From Sphingosinicella ginsenosidimutans (GTDB taxonomy: Bacteria; Pseudomonadota; Alphaproteobacteria; Sphingomonadales; Sphingomonadaceae): a stretch of DNA of 64,000 nucleotides. The stretch's first letter is position 1, and the number at the start of each line of letters is the position of its first letter. Shown here in pieces: positions 56,160 through 64,000 of the stretch. The position numbers and the translations under genes are program-made. The notes below the pieces were generated by a model, which had not been told where the DNA came from, searched no databases, and saw only the letters and a program-made list of their open reading frames with translations. The stretch lies in NCBI RefSeq assembly GCF_007995055.1, contig NZ_VOQQ01000001.1:2973770-3037769 (forward strand), given 5' to 3'.

Positions 56160-56630
56160 GTGAATGAAAATCCGCACCTCGACGAGATCGACCGGCGAAT
56201 CGTCCGCGCGCTTCAGCGCGACGCCAGCCTCAGCCATGCCGCGCTCGCCGATCATGTCGGCGCCTCGGCCGCCTCGGTGTGGCGGCGGGTGCGTGCGCTG
56301 GAGCGCGCCGGGGTCCTCGGCGCGACCGTCCGCCTCGCCGACCCCGCCCGCCTGGGCCGCAGCGTCAACGTGATGTGTCAGGTCCGCATGCACCGCCAGA
56401 CGACCGACGCGCGCGCCGAATTCGAGCAGTTCATCTCCGCGCGCGAGGAGATCGTCGAATGCTATGCGATGTCCGGCGAGTGGGATTATCTCCTGCGCAT
56501 CGCGGTCAGGGACGTGGCCGATTACGACCGCTTCATCCGCCAGGGCGTGCTGGCCCACCCGAGCGTCGCCAACGCCGCGAGCAACTTCGCGCTCCGCCAG
56601 GTCAAATACACCACGGAGATTCCGGTATAG
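56160..56630 (+). CDS. Lrp/AsnC family transcriptional regulator, divergent from the aminotransferase operon
   Basis: A 156-residue regulator with an N-terminal helix-turn-helix (LSHAALADHVGASAASVWRRVRALERAGVL) and a C-terminal RAM domain (MSGEWDYLLRIAVRDVADYDRFI). GTG start at 56160. The 96-bp gap to the aminotransferase contains A/T-richer tracts suited to Lrp binding (CAAATTTTC, GCATTTGTTTCG). It most likely controls the divergent amino-acid catabolic operon. Confidence 0.9.
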   Translation: MNENPHLDEIDRRIVRALQRDASLSHAALADHVGASAASVWRRVRALERAGVLGATVRLADPARLGRSVNVMCQVRMHRQTTDARAEFEQFISAREEIVECYAMSGEWDYLLRIAVRDVADYDRFIRQGVLAHPSVANAASNFALRQVKYTTEIPV

Positions 56631-56691
56631 GAGGGAACCGCCTCTCGCCCCGGCAATTGACTCGGCGGCGATACGATCGGGAGGAACGAGC

Positions 56692-57573
56692 ATGGCCGCA
56701 CGCGCTTATTGGAAGGGGCAGATCAGGCTGGCTCTGGTCTCGATCCCGGTCGAAATCTTCTCGGCCACCCGGAGCGGCGCGACCATCGCCTTCAACCAGA
56801 TCCACGAGCCCAGCGGCAAACGCATCAAATATGAAAAGGTCGTGCCCGGCATCGGGCCGGTCGATGCCGACGAGATCGTCAAGGGCTACCAATATTCGAA
56901 GGGCCATTACGTCACCTTCGACGACGAGGAGCTGGAAGCGGTCAAGCTGGAGTCGAAGAAGACGCTGGAGCTGACCCAGTTCGTCGACGCGCACGAGATC
57001 GATCCGCTTTATTATGAGCGGCCTTATTATGTCGTTCCGGCCGACGATCTCGCCGAGGAGGCGTTCATCGTGCTTCGCGAGGCGCTGCGGGACACGAAAA
57101 AGGTTGCGCTCGGCCAGCTCGCGATGCGCGGGCGCGAATATGTGGTGAGCCTGAAGCCGTGCGGGCGCGGCATATTGATGGAAACGCTCCGTTATGCCGA
57201 CGAGGTCGTGAAGGCGCAGGGCTATTTTCGCGACATCGGCGACGACAAGCCCGACGCGGAGCTGCTCGACCTCGCCGAGGCGCTGATCGATCGCAAGACG
57301 AGCAAGTTCGATCCCGGCAAGTTCCACGATCGCTATGTCGATGCGCTGAAGGAGCTGATCGAGAAGAAGCGCAAGACCGGCGAGCGGATCGAGGCCGAGG
57401 AGGAAGAAGCCCCGGCGCGCGGCGGATCGAACGTGATCGACCTGATGGCCGCGCTCAAGCGCTCGATCGACAAGCCCGGCGCGACCGAGGCGCCCAAGCG
57501 CAAGGCGACGGCGCGCAAGCCAGCGGCGAAGAAAGCCCCGGCGAAGAAGAGCCCGGCGAGGAAACGGGCGTGA
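56692..57573 (+). CDS. ku: non-homologous end-joining protein Ku
   Basis: A 293-residue Ku homodimer subunit that binds DNA ends. The beta-barrel core (RAYWKGQIRLALVSIPVEIFSATRS, IDPLYYERPYYVVPADD, LGQLAMRGREYVVSLKPCGRGILMETLRY) is complete. The C-terminus is Lys/Ala-rich (ARKPAAKKAPAKKSPARKRA), as in other bacterial Ku proteins that use it for DNA contact and LigD recruitment. GGAGGA precedes the ATG. ligD follows 150 bp later in the same direction, separated by a repeat. Confidence 0.96.
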   Translation: MAARAYWKGQIRLALVSIPVEIFSATRSGATIAFNQIHEPSGKRIKYEKVVPGIGPVDADEIVKGYQYSKGHYVTFDDEELEAVKLESKKTLELTQFVDAHEIDPLYYERPYYVVPADDLAEEAFIVLREALRDTKKVALGQLAMRGREYVVSLKPCGRGILMETLRYADEVVKAQGYFRDIGDDKPDAELLDLAEALIDRKTSKFDPGKFHDRYVDALKELIEKKRKTGERIEAEEEEAPARGGSNVIDLMAALKRSIDKPGATEAPKRKATARKPAAKKAPAKKSPARKRA

Positions 57574-57585
57574 GGCGCGTCGCTC

Positions 57586-57722
57586 CGATCCTCCCTGTGA
57601 GCGAAGCTCATGGGGAGGGGGACCATGCGAAGCATGGTGGAGGGGGCTCCCCCGCCGAACGCCCCTTCACGGCCTTTCAGGCGGCCCCCCTCCGCATCGC
57701 CTGTGGCGACAGGGAGGATTAG
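57586..57722. repeat. repetitive intergenic element between ku and ligD
   Basis: The sequence is built of short inverted repeats: CCTCCCTGTGAGCGAAGCTC, then GACCATGCGAAGCATGGTGG, and later GCCTGTGGCGACAGGGAGGA complementary to the start. I recognise this style (CATGCGAAGCATGG with GGAGGGGG) as a repeat that recurs in sphingomonad intergenic regions. It can fold into a large cruciform and has no ORF of its own. Confidence 0.65.
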
Positions 57723-60167
57723 ATGGCCAAGCGCGCCGATCCACTCGCGACCTACAATCGCAAGCGCGATTTCGCGAAGACCGCCGAGCCGGCCGGAAAG
57801 GTCGCCCGCAAGCGCGCCAAATCGCTCATCTTCATGGTCCAGAAGCATGACGCGACCCGGCTCCATTTCGATTTCCGGCTGGAGCTTCAGGGAACGCTCA
57901 AAAGCTGGGCGGTGACTCGCGGGCCGAGCCTCGATCCGGCCGACAACCGCCTGTCGGTCCGCACCGAGGATCATCCGATGTCCTATGCGACCTTCGAGGG
58001 CACGATCCCCAAGGGCGAATATGGCGGCGGCACGGTAATGCTGTGGGACCGCGGGACCTGGGAGCCGCTGCCCGGCAAGGATCCGGTGAAGACGCTGGCC
58101 GAGGGCCATCTCCATTTCACCCTCCACGGCGAGCGGATGAAGGGCGAATGGGTGATGTTCCGCCTGAAGCCGCGGGCCAAGGAGAAGAACGAGAACTGGA
58201 TCCTGAAGAAGGTGGACGACGATTATGCCGGCAGCTCGACCGGGCTCACCGATACCTTCCTCACCTCGGTCGCGACCGGGCGCACGATGAACGAGATCGC
58301 CGAGGGAAAGAAAGCGCCGGCGCGGCGCGCGCCCAGGGCGAAGGCCGCGGACGCGAAACTCCCCCGCTTCCGCGAGCCGCAGAAGGCGACTTTGGTCGAT
58401 CACGTGCCTGCCGGCGCCGGCTGGATCCACGAGATGAAATATGACGGCTATCGCTGCCTGCTCGCGATCGCCGACGGCAAGGCGCGCATCTATACGCGCA
58501 GCGGGCTCGACTGGACCGACAGGTTCCCCGAGATCGCCGCGGCGGCGCGCGCGCTGCCGGTCCGCTCGGCGCTCCTCGACGGCGAGATCGTCGCGGTCGA
58601 CGACAAGGGCAACACCGATTTCGGCGCGCTCCAGCAGGCGATCGGCGAGGGCGGGCGCGGCCTTGCACTGTTCCTGTTCGACGCGCTCGAGATCGACGGC
58701 GAGGACCTCGCGAAGCGCCCCACGGTCGAGCGCAAGGCGCGGCTCGCCGCCCTGCTCGACACCCCCCGCCCCCCGCTCCTCTATGCCGACCATATCGTCG
58801 GCAAAGGCGAGCAATTGTTTGAGGCGATGTGCAGGGCCGGCCAGGAAGGGATCGTCTCGAAGAAGGCGGACGCCGCCTATCGCTCGGGCCGGACGAAGGC
58901 CTGGCTCAAGATCAAATGCACCAACCGGCAGGAATTCGTCATCGTCGGCTGGACCGAGAGCGACAAGGCCGGTCGCGGCTTTCGCGCGCTGCTGCTCGCG
59001 GTGAACGAAGGCGGGACGCTGCGTTATGCGGGCAAGGTCGGCACCGGCTTTTCAAATGCCGACCAGGAGGCGCTGCTGGAGCGCTTCCGCCGGATCGAGG
59101 CGAAGTCGCCCACGGTCGCGGCGCCGAGATCGGAAACGCGCGGCGCGCACTGGGTGAAGCCCGATCTGGTCGCCGAGATCGCCTTCGGATCGATCACCAG
59201 CGACGGCATCCTTCGCCATGCGAGCTTCCTTGGCCTGCGCGGCGACAAGCCGGCCGAAGAGGTCGTGGCCGAACGCCCGCAGCCACTGGCCGACGAGGCG
59301 CCGGACGACGACATCAGGATCAGCAATCCCCAGCGGATGCTCTTCCCGGAGGTGAAGGTCACCAAGGGCGATCTCGCCGCTTATTATCGCGCGATCGGCC
59401 CGGCCATGCTCCCCTGGGTGGCCGAGCGGCCGGTGAGCCTGGTCCGCTGCCCACAGGGGCGCGCGAAGAAATGCTTCTTCCAGAAGCATGACAGCGGCAG
59501 CTTCGGCGATCATGTCCGCCACGTCCCGATCGCCGAGAAGGACGGGCACAAGGAGGATTATCTCTACGTCGAGGATACGGCCGGGGTGATCGCCTGCGTC
59601 CAGATGGGCACGATCGAGTTTCACGGCTGGGGATCGCGCGTCGCCGATGTCGAGAAAGCGGATCGGATCGTCTTCGATCTCGACCCCGACGAAGGGCTCG
59701 ATTTCACCGCCGTCCGCAAGGCCGCGCGCGACCTGCGCCGCCAGCTCGCCGACATGGGGCTCACCACCTTCGCGATGCTGACGGGCGGCAAGGGCGTCCA
59801 CGTCATCGCGCCGCTGACGCCGAAGGCCGAATGGCCCGAGGTGAAGGATTTCTGCCGCCGCTTCGCGCTCGCGCTGGCCGAGGCGGAGCCCGGTCGCTTC
59901 ACAGCCAACCTGATGAAGGCGCAGCGCAAGGGCCGCATCTTCATCGATTATCTGCGCAACCAGCGCGGCGCGACGGCGATCGTCCCTTATTCGGTCCGCG
60001 CCCGCGACGGCGCCCCGGTCGCCGCCCCGATCAACTGGGACGAGCTCGACGACTACGAAAGCGGCCACGCCTTTTCGGTGCGCGATGTCGAAAAGCTGCT
60101 CGATCGCGCCGGCGCGCGCGGCCTCAAGGGCTGGGGCGTCGCCGAGCAGGTCCTGCCGGACCTCTAG
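57723..60167 (+). CDS. ligD: ATP-dependent DNA ligase LigD (phosphoesterase-ligase-polymerase)
   Basis: An 814-residue repair enzyme with three domains. The N-terminal 3'-phosphoesterase (residues about 10-200, FMVQKHDATRLHFDFRLEL and IPKGEYGGGTVMLWDRG) is followed by an ATP-dependent ligase with adenylated lysine K239 in EMKYDGYR. The C-terminal polymerase/primase lies from about residue 550 (NPQRMLFPEVKVTKGDLAAYY, FDLDPDEGLDF with its metal aspartates). This order (PE-LIG-POL) is usual in proteobacteria. Its TAG stop shares CTAG (60164-60167) with the convergent cytochrome b stop. Confidence 0.96.
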   Translation: MAKRADPLATYNRKRDFAKTAEPAGKVARKRAKSLIFMVQKHDATRLHFDFRLELQGTLKSWAVTRGPSLDPADNRLSVRTEDHPMSYATFEGTIPKGEYGGGTVMLWDRGTWEPLPGKDPVKTLAEGHLHFTLHGERMKGEWVMFRLKPRAKEKNENWILKKVDDDYAGSSTGLTDTFLTSVATGRTMNEIAEGKKAPARRAPRAKAADAKLPRFREPQKATLVDHVPAGAGWIHEMKYDGYRCLLAIADGKARIYTRSGLDWTDRFPEIAAAARALPVRSALLDGEIVAVDDKGNTDFGALQQAIGEGGRGLALFLFDALEIDGEDLAKRPTVERKARLAALLDTPRPPLLYADHIVGKGEQLFEAMCRAGQEGIVSKKADAAYRSGRTKAWLKIKCTNRQEFVIVGWTESDKAGRGFRALLLAVNEGGTLRYAGKVGTGFSNADQEALLERFRRIEAKSPTVAAPRSETRGAHWVKPDLVAEIAFGSITSDGILRHASFLGLRGDKPAEEVVAERPQPLADEAPDDDIRISNPQRMLFPEVKVTKGDLAAYYRAIGPAMLPWVAERPVSLVRCPQGRAKKCFFQKHDSGSFGDHVRHVPIAEKDGHKEDYLYVEDTAGVIACVQMGTIEFHGWGSRVADVEKADRIVFDLDPDEGLDFTAVRKAARDLRRQLADMGLTTFAMLTGGKGVHVIAPLTPKAEWPEVKDFCRRFALALAEAEPGRFTANLMKAQRKGRIFIDYLRNQRGATAIVPYSVRARDGAPVAAPINWDELDDYESGHAFSVRDVEKLLDRAGARGLKGWGVAEQVLPDL

Positions 60168-60826
60168 AGCCAGCGGGTCAGCAGCAGGGTGACGCCAATC
60201 GCGATCGCCGCGGCAATCAGGAACCGCGCCGGAGAGGCAGGCACGAGTCCGGCGGCGCCCGCAGGGGCCTCGCGCCGGCCGTGCAGCATAGGCCCGACCA
60301 GATTGTTTCGCTTCACCAGCGCGTAGAACAGAATCGCGGCGACATGCAGCGCCATGAAGACGAGTAGAACATTGAACAGAAGGTGATGGTTATGCGCCAG
60401 CTTTCGCGCGCTGCCATAGGTCACGTATTTTGATAGCGGCCCCGCGGCAAACCCGTCCTCGTCGCTCGCGAACAGGCCGAGCCCGACCTGCGTGCACAGC
60501 AGCAGGAGCATGATCGCAACGCTCCAGCCGCCGATTGGATTGTGGCCGAGCACGTGCGCCGCGCGGCCGTTCAGATAGCTCATCGCGGCGCGCGGGCCCC
60601 TGATGAAATTGGCGAAGCGCGCGGTCGATCCGCCGATCACGCCCCAGACCAGGCGGAACAGCAGCAGGCCGAGCACGATCGGCCCGACCAGCAGGTGGAT
60701 ATCCATGCGGTGATATTCGGCGCTCCACCACATCACGCCGATGAGCACCACCAGCAGCCAGTGGAACAGCCGGGTCGGCAGGTCCCAAACGCGCACCCGC
60801 GCGACGGCTCCGCCTTCGTCGCTCAA
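60164..60826 (-). CDS. cytochrome b/b6 domain protein (b561 type)
   Basis: A 220-residue diheme membrane cytochrome. Four hydrophobic segments with paired histidines: RLFHWLLVVLIGVMWW, HLLVGPIVLGLLLFRLVWG, IGGWSVAIMLLLLCTQVG, and HHLLFNVLLVFMALHVAAIL. The start is TTG 60826, overlapping the cytochrome c stop as TTGA (MSDEGGAVARVRVWD). Likely transfers electrons between the quinone pool and the co-encoded c-type cytochrome. Confidence 0.85.
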   Translation of the reverse strand: MSDEGGAVARVRVWDLPTRLFHWLLVVLIGVMWWSAEYHRMDIHLLVGPIVLGLLLFRLVWGVIGGSTARFANFIRGPRAAMSYLNGRAAHVLGHNPIGGWSVAIMLLLLCTQVGLGLFASDEDGFAAGPLSKYVTYGSARKLAHNHHLLFNVLLVFMALHVAAILFYALVKRNNLVGPMLHGRREAPAGAAGLVPASPARFLIAAAIAIGVTLLLTRWL

Positions 60827-61285
60827 TGCTGCTCGGGCGCGCGATAGGTGTCGTGGCACGCGCCGCACGCGGCGCCGAGCCGCGGGAAGCCGGCACGAAC
60901 GGCGGCGATGTCGCCCCGCTGCGCGGCATCGTTCAGCGCCCGCGCGGCGACGACGAAATCGACGGCCTTGGAATGGAAATCGTCCGGATTCTGCCAGATC
61001 ACCGGAAGCGCGCGGGTCGGCACGCCGGCCTCCGGCCCGGTGCCCCGGGGAAACCAGCCGCTGACACGGGGCGCACGATCGGCGACGATCGCGGTCGCCT
61101 GGCGGATCTGCTCGATCGACGGCTGGTCGGCCCGCACCTGCTGGCTGATGGTCCGCACCGCGGCGGCGATCTGCTTGTAATTGGCCTGCCGGTCGCGGAT
61201 CACGCCCGGCCGGACCGCCGCTCTGGGCATTGGCCATGGCGATGACGCCGACGATGCCAAAGGCGCACAAAATCAGATGCCGCAT
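60823..61285 (-). CDS. cytochrome c' family protein with apparent frameshift after the signal peptide
   Basis: A four-helix c'-type cytochrome with the haem site CGACHDTYRAP at the C-terminus, exported to the periplasm. The mature part (VIRDRQANYKQIAAAVRTI to EQH, ending at 60823) is in one frame. A perfect signal peptide (MRHLILCAFGIVGVIAMANAQ, from ATG 61285) is in another. The frame change is near 61217-61222. The in-frame alternative N-terminus (MASSASSPWPMPR, from 61260) is not a signal peptide, so as read the protein could not be exported. A 2-base loss, 1-base gain or sequencing error is likely. Coupled to the cytochrome b gene. Confidence 0.7.
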
Positions 61286-61345
61286 GACCTGCTCCCACTT
61301 GAGACAAGCCCTCCCATAACGGGACGCGCCTCGCAGTAAAGTGGC

Positions 61346-61388
61346 AAAACAAAATGCAAAACGCCCCGGCCGGGGGATGGCCGGGGCG
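61346..61388 (-). terminator. intrinsic terminator downstream of the secreted acidic protein gene
   Basis: On the minus strand a 10-bp stem CGCCCCGGCC/GGCCGGGGCG (61388-61379, 61371-61362) with a 7-base loop is followed by TTTTGCATTTTGTTTTG. It ends transcription of the 61499-61918 gene before the cytochrome genes. Confidence 0.75.
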
Positions 61389-61498
61389 CCCTCACAACCG
61401 ATCCGGCGGAAACGGGCCGGAATCGGAAATCCTGTCTTCTCGATCCGATCTGGGCCCGGTCTAGCCCGCCGCTGCTGAACGGGCTGTTGATCACCGGG

Positions 61499-61918
61499 TT
61501 AGGCCGGGTTCATCTTCGGCGGAACCGACGCGTCGGGATCGGGCTTGTCTCCATAAGCAGGCGCGTCCCCCGGGGGAGCCCCCTCATCCAGGCCGCCATC
61601 CCCGTCGTACGGATAGGCGTCGTCGGGATAAGCCTCGTCGGGATAGGTTCCGGCATCGGGCTTGCCGTCCACCGGCGCGCCCTCATCGTCGATCCAGCCC
61701 TCGTCGTCCGGGGCATATTGCCCGTCCTCGTCATCATATTGATCGTCGGCTGTGGCGGCGTCGTCCGGCCGCGCGCGCGTGCCGGCATCGGCGGCGCTCG
61801 GATCGCCGGGATAATCGACCTGCGCGTTGGGATCGCCGCCGAACTGCGCCAGCGCCGGCGCCGGCAGCGCGAGCGCGGCCAGCACGGCCGCGGCGGCGCC
61901 GATGATGAACTTGTTCAT
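61499..61918 (-). CDS. secreted acidic Asp/Pro/Tyr-rich protein
   Basis: A 139-residue exported protein: signal peptide MNKFIIGAAAAVLAALALPAPALA, then an extremely acidic low-complexity chain. The segment TYPDEAYPDDAYPYDGDGG repeats a YPD-x-AYP unit. There are no cysteines and few hydrophobic residues in the mature part, so it is probably disordered and may bind cations such as calcium. No family recognised. Followed by a strong terminator. Confidence 0.7.
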   Translation of the reverse strand: MNKFIIGAAAAVLAALALPAPALAQFGGDPNAQVDYPGDPSAADAGTRARPDDAATADDQYDDEDGQYAPDDEGWIDDEGAPVDGKPDAGTYPDEAYPDDAYPYDGDGGLDEGAPPGDAPAYGDKPDPDASVPPKMNPA

Positions 61919-62102
61919 GTCCTCGTCCTTCGAACCGTCCGGCCGGGGCTCCTGCCCGGAAAGCGGCGACTATTGCGCCCCGGGGCATGAGCGGAAACTG
62001 AACGCGCGCGCCCTGCGTCTTACACAAATAATACACTTTCTCACTTGCGCCGCGCCGCCGGAGGCCCCAATCTTGGCGGGAAACCTGCGAGGAGGGCCGA
62101 CA

Positions 62103-63332
62103 ATGGCGACCCAGACCGAAACCGAGACCCAGACCGCGACGGCGTCGACGCTGACGCTCGATCCGCCAGCGCCGCTCCAGACCGTCGCGCCGGAGCAGGC
62201 CGCCGGGCTGGTGCCGCTCAAGGACGATCAGAAGAGCGCGCTCGACGAGCGGGTGGAGAAGTTCGTCGACGAGCTGGTGGCGCTGGGACGCCAACTCGCC
62301 CGATTTCGGCAAGAAGGTCGATCAGCTGACGACCATGGGCCGCAAGGAGATCGCGGAGGCGGCCGGCGCGTCCAACCGTTTCCTCGATCGGCCGGTCAAG
62401 GCGATCGACAGCGAGACCGGCATCGGCGCGGACCTCACCAAATTGCGGCGCACGGTCGAGGATCTCGATCCCGGCCGCAACGGCGCCGCGGGCAAGCCGA
62501 GGAAGTTCCTCGGCATCATCCCGGTCGGCAACCGCCTCACGACCTATTTCCGCAAATATCAGTCGGCGCAGACCCACATCTCGTCGATCCTCGCCAGCCT
62601 CGCCTCCGGCAAGGACGAGCTGTTGATGGACAATGCCGCCATCGACGTCGAGCGCGCCAATCTGTGGAAGACGATGGGCAAGCTTGAGCAGATGATCCAC
62701 ATCTCCAAGGCGCTCGATCAGAAGCTGGAGGACAAGGCGAACGAGCTCGACGCGACCGATCCGGCCAAGGCCAAGGCGATCCGCGAGACCGCGCTCTTCT
62801 ACACCCGCCAGCGCACCACCGACCTTCTGACCCAGATGGCCGTGACGGTGCAGGGCTATCTCGCGCTCGATCTGGTCAAGAAGAACAATGTCGAGCTGGT
62901 GAAGGGCGTCGATCGCGCCTCCACGACCACGGTCGCGGCGCTGCGCACGGCGGTGACGGTCGCCCAGGCGCTGACCAACCAGAGGCTGGTGCTCGAACAG
63001 GTCACCGCGCTCAATACGACCACCGCGACGATGATCGATCGCACCGGCGAATTGCTCAAGAGCCAGACCGGCGAGATCCACAGCAGGCCGCGTCGGCGAC
63101 GATCCCCTGGAAACGCTGCAGCGCGCCTTCCAGAACATCTACGACACGATGGATTCGATCGACAAGTTCAAGATCGAGGCGCTGGCACATAAGCAGACCG
63201 TCGACACGCTCGGCCGCGAGGTCGAGAAGAGCCGCGGCTATATCGGCCGTGCCGAGGGGCGTCGCTCAGAACCAGCTGAGCGGGCCTTCGGAATCGCCGC
63301 TGACGCGCTCGAGGGCTGAAGGCGGACGATGA
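62103..63332 (+). pseudogene. telA: toxic anion resistance protein TelA family, with several frameshifts
   Basis: The coding content is TelA (KlaA) from ATG 62103 to a TGA that overlaps the next ATG at 63329, about 408 codons if restored. Recognisable parts in successive frames: QKSALDERVEKFVDELVAL; GRKEIAEAAGASNRFLDRPVKA through SQTGEIHS; LETLQRAFQNIYDTMDSIDKFK to SRGYIGRAEG; then VAQNQLSGPSE. Frames change at 62285-62287 (extra G), about 63081-63086 and 63104-63107 (missing bases) and 63256-63259 (extra G). Most lie in runs of G or C. TelA proteins are membrane-stress or tellurite-resistance associated helical proteins; mechanism unclear. Either a decaying gene or local sequencing errors. 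Confidence 0.75.
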
Positions 63333-64000
63333 GCACGTCGCGCCAGGTCGATGCCGCCATCGCCCGTTTCGACGACGTGATGGGGCGCATCGATCGCAAC
63401 CCGGCCAACGCGGCGCGCCGGCGCGAAACGAAACGCGGGCTCGCCGCCTTCGCGCACAGGATCACCAATATCGGCGTCGCGCTCGGCGCGCTGATCGTCG
63501 CGACCATCGGCTTCGGGCTGGTCGTCGGGCCGATCGGGATCGGCGGCCTGTTCGCGGTGGCGGCGCTGATGCTCTTCGCGATTCTCTTCTTCTCGCTGTG
63601 GGGCGGCGAGAAGCCGGTCGTCGATTATCGCGAGGACATGCCGAACAAGGCGGTGGTGCAGCGGCTCGAAAGCCTGCTGGTGCGCCGCCGCGGCGATCTT
63701 CCCGCCGCCGCCGCGCGGAGCATCGATGCGATCGGCGCCCAGCTGCCGCTGCTCGAAAGCCGGCTGGCGGAAACCAATATCCTCGATCCGCTCGCCCAGG
63801 ATGCGCGGCGGCTGATGGGCAAGCACCTGCCCGAGCTGATCGAGCGCTACGAGCGGGTGCCCGCCCAGTATCGGGCCGAGCGCGATGCCGAGGGCAAGAG
63901 CGTCGACGACCGGCTCGTCGCCGGGATCGACGCCGCGGCGCACCGCGCTCGACTCGCCCGCGCTGCGCGCGAGGCGACGCCTTCCAGGTCCAGGGCCGCT
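63329..64000 (+). CDS. membrane protein partner of TelA (XpaC-like), 3' end cut by window
   Basis: The frame is open from ATG 63329 (overlapping the restored telA stop, ATGA) to the window end, 224 codons. N-terminal basic helix (MSTSRQVDAAIARFDDVMGRIDRNPANAARRRE), two membrane segments around residues 45-90 (IGVALGALIVATIGFGLVVGPIGIGG and LFAVAALMLFAILFFSLWGG), then a long cytoplasmic helical region. TelA genes are often paired with such XpaC-type proteins. The last about 20 codons look less like the family and may hold another frameshift. Confidence 0.6.
   Translation, partial: MSTSRQVDAAIARFDDVMGRIDRNPANAARRRETKRGLAAFAHRITNIGVALGALIVATIGFGLVVGPIGIGGLFAVAALMLFAILFFSLWGGEKPVVDYREDMPNKAVVQRLESLLVRRRGDLPAAAARSIDAIGAQLPLLESRLAETNILDPLAQDARRLMGKHLPELIERYERVPAQYRAERDAEGKSVDDRLVAGIDAAAHRARLARAAREATPSRSRAA

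Noticed and set aside
60164..61285. One continuous frame joining the cytochrome c' signal peptide to cytochrome b.
   Set aside because: The middle is an out-of-frame, Arg-rich reading of the cytochrome c' gene; the real cytochrome c frame has the haem motif.

Overview
The window is a high-GC chromosomal segment from an alphaproteobacterium, most probably a member of the Sphingomonadaceae. The basis is gene content and gene style: XrtA (exosortase A)-associated polysaccharide genes, a fused E1 alpha/beta 2-oxoacid dehydrogenase, the short bacterial type of ProS, a Ku-LigD pair, dense coding with 4-base stop/start overlaps, and frequent GTG/TTG starts. No phage, insertion sequence, CRISPR array or rRNA was found. 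Four tRNA genes with encoded CCA are present: Met(CAT), His(GTG), Val(CAC) and Leu(TAG).

Layout. 0-7.7 kb: part of an XrtA-type exopolysaccharide locus, with chain-length determinant, export lipoprotein, PLP decarboxylase and acyl-CoA ligase on the minus strand, and FemAB-like protein, acyl carrier protein and two alpha/beta hydrolases on the plus strand. 7.7-16.8 kb: housekeeping and stress genes (trxB, hppD, a JmjC-like cupin, kup, and an Lrp regulator divergent from ald). 16.8-21.7 kb: a tightly overlapped cytochrome c maturation operon (ccmC-D-E-F-G-H-I). 21.8-26.2 kb: amino-acid dehydrogenase, tRNA-His, an osmoprotectant-type ABC transporter with a fused permease/binding protein, tRNA-Val and HU. 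26.4-35.7 kb: protein quality control (lon, clpX, clpP, tig), two secreted proteins and a glycosyltransferase. 35.8-42 kb: M28 peptidase, a small atypical ORF, polysaccharide deacetylase plus FemAB-like acyltransferase, and acyl-CoA synthetase. 42-49 kb: dnaE, lolD, the lolC/E permease and proS. 49.2-51.3 kb: phhA and glk. 51.5-56.6 kb: an aminotransferase-E1-E2 catabolic operon divergent from an Lrp regulator. 56.7-60.2 kb: ku and ligD. 60.2-64 kb: a cytochrome b/c pair, a secreted acidic protein, and a TelA-type gene with an XpaC-like partner. The last region contains several apparent single-base indels.

The most notable observation is between glk and phhA. A sigma70-like promoter at the glk stop codon appears to drive a leaderless 32-codon peptide with Tyr-Val-Tyr-Tyr-Tyr. 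It is followed by mutually exclusive hairpins and an intrinsic terminator just before phhA. This has every element of a classical ribosome-mediated attenuator. It would make phenylalanine hydroxylase respond to tyrosine supply, a control I do not know to be described for this gene. Other points worth a second look are a recurring TTGCNN-N17/18-TAGGNN promoter pattern, a LacI-type operator over the glk promoter, an intergenic REP-like repeat that also lies in frame inside the E2 linker, a trigger factor with a His-rich then Lys/Ala-repeat tail, and a 2'-5' RNA ligase gene with no ATG/GTG/TTG start.
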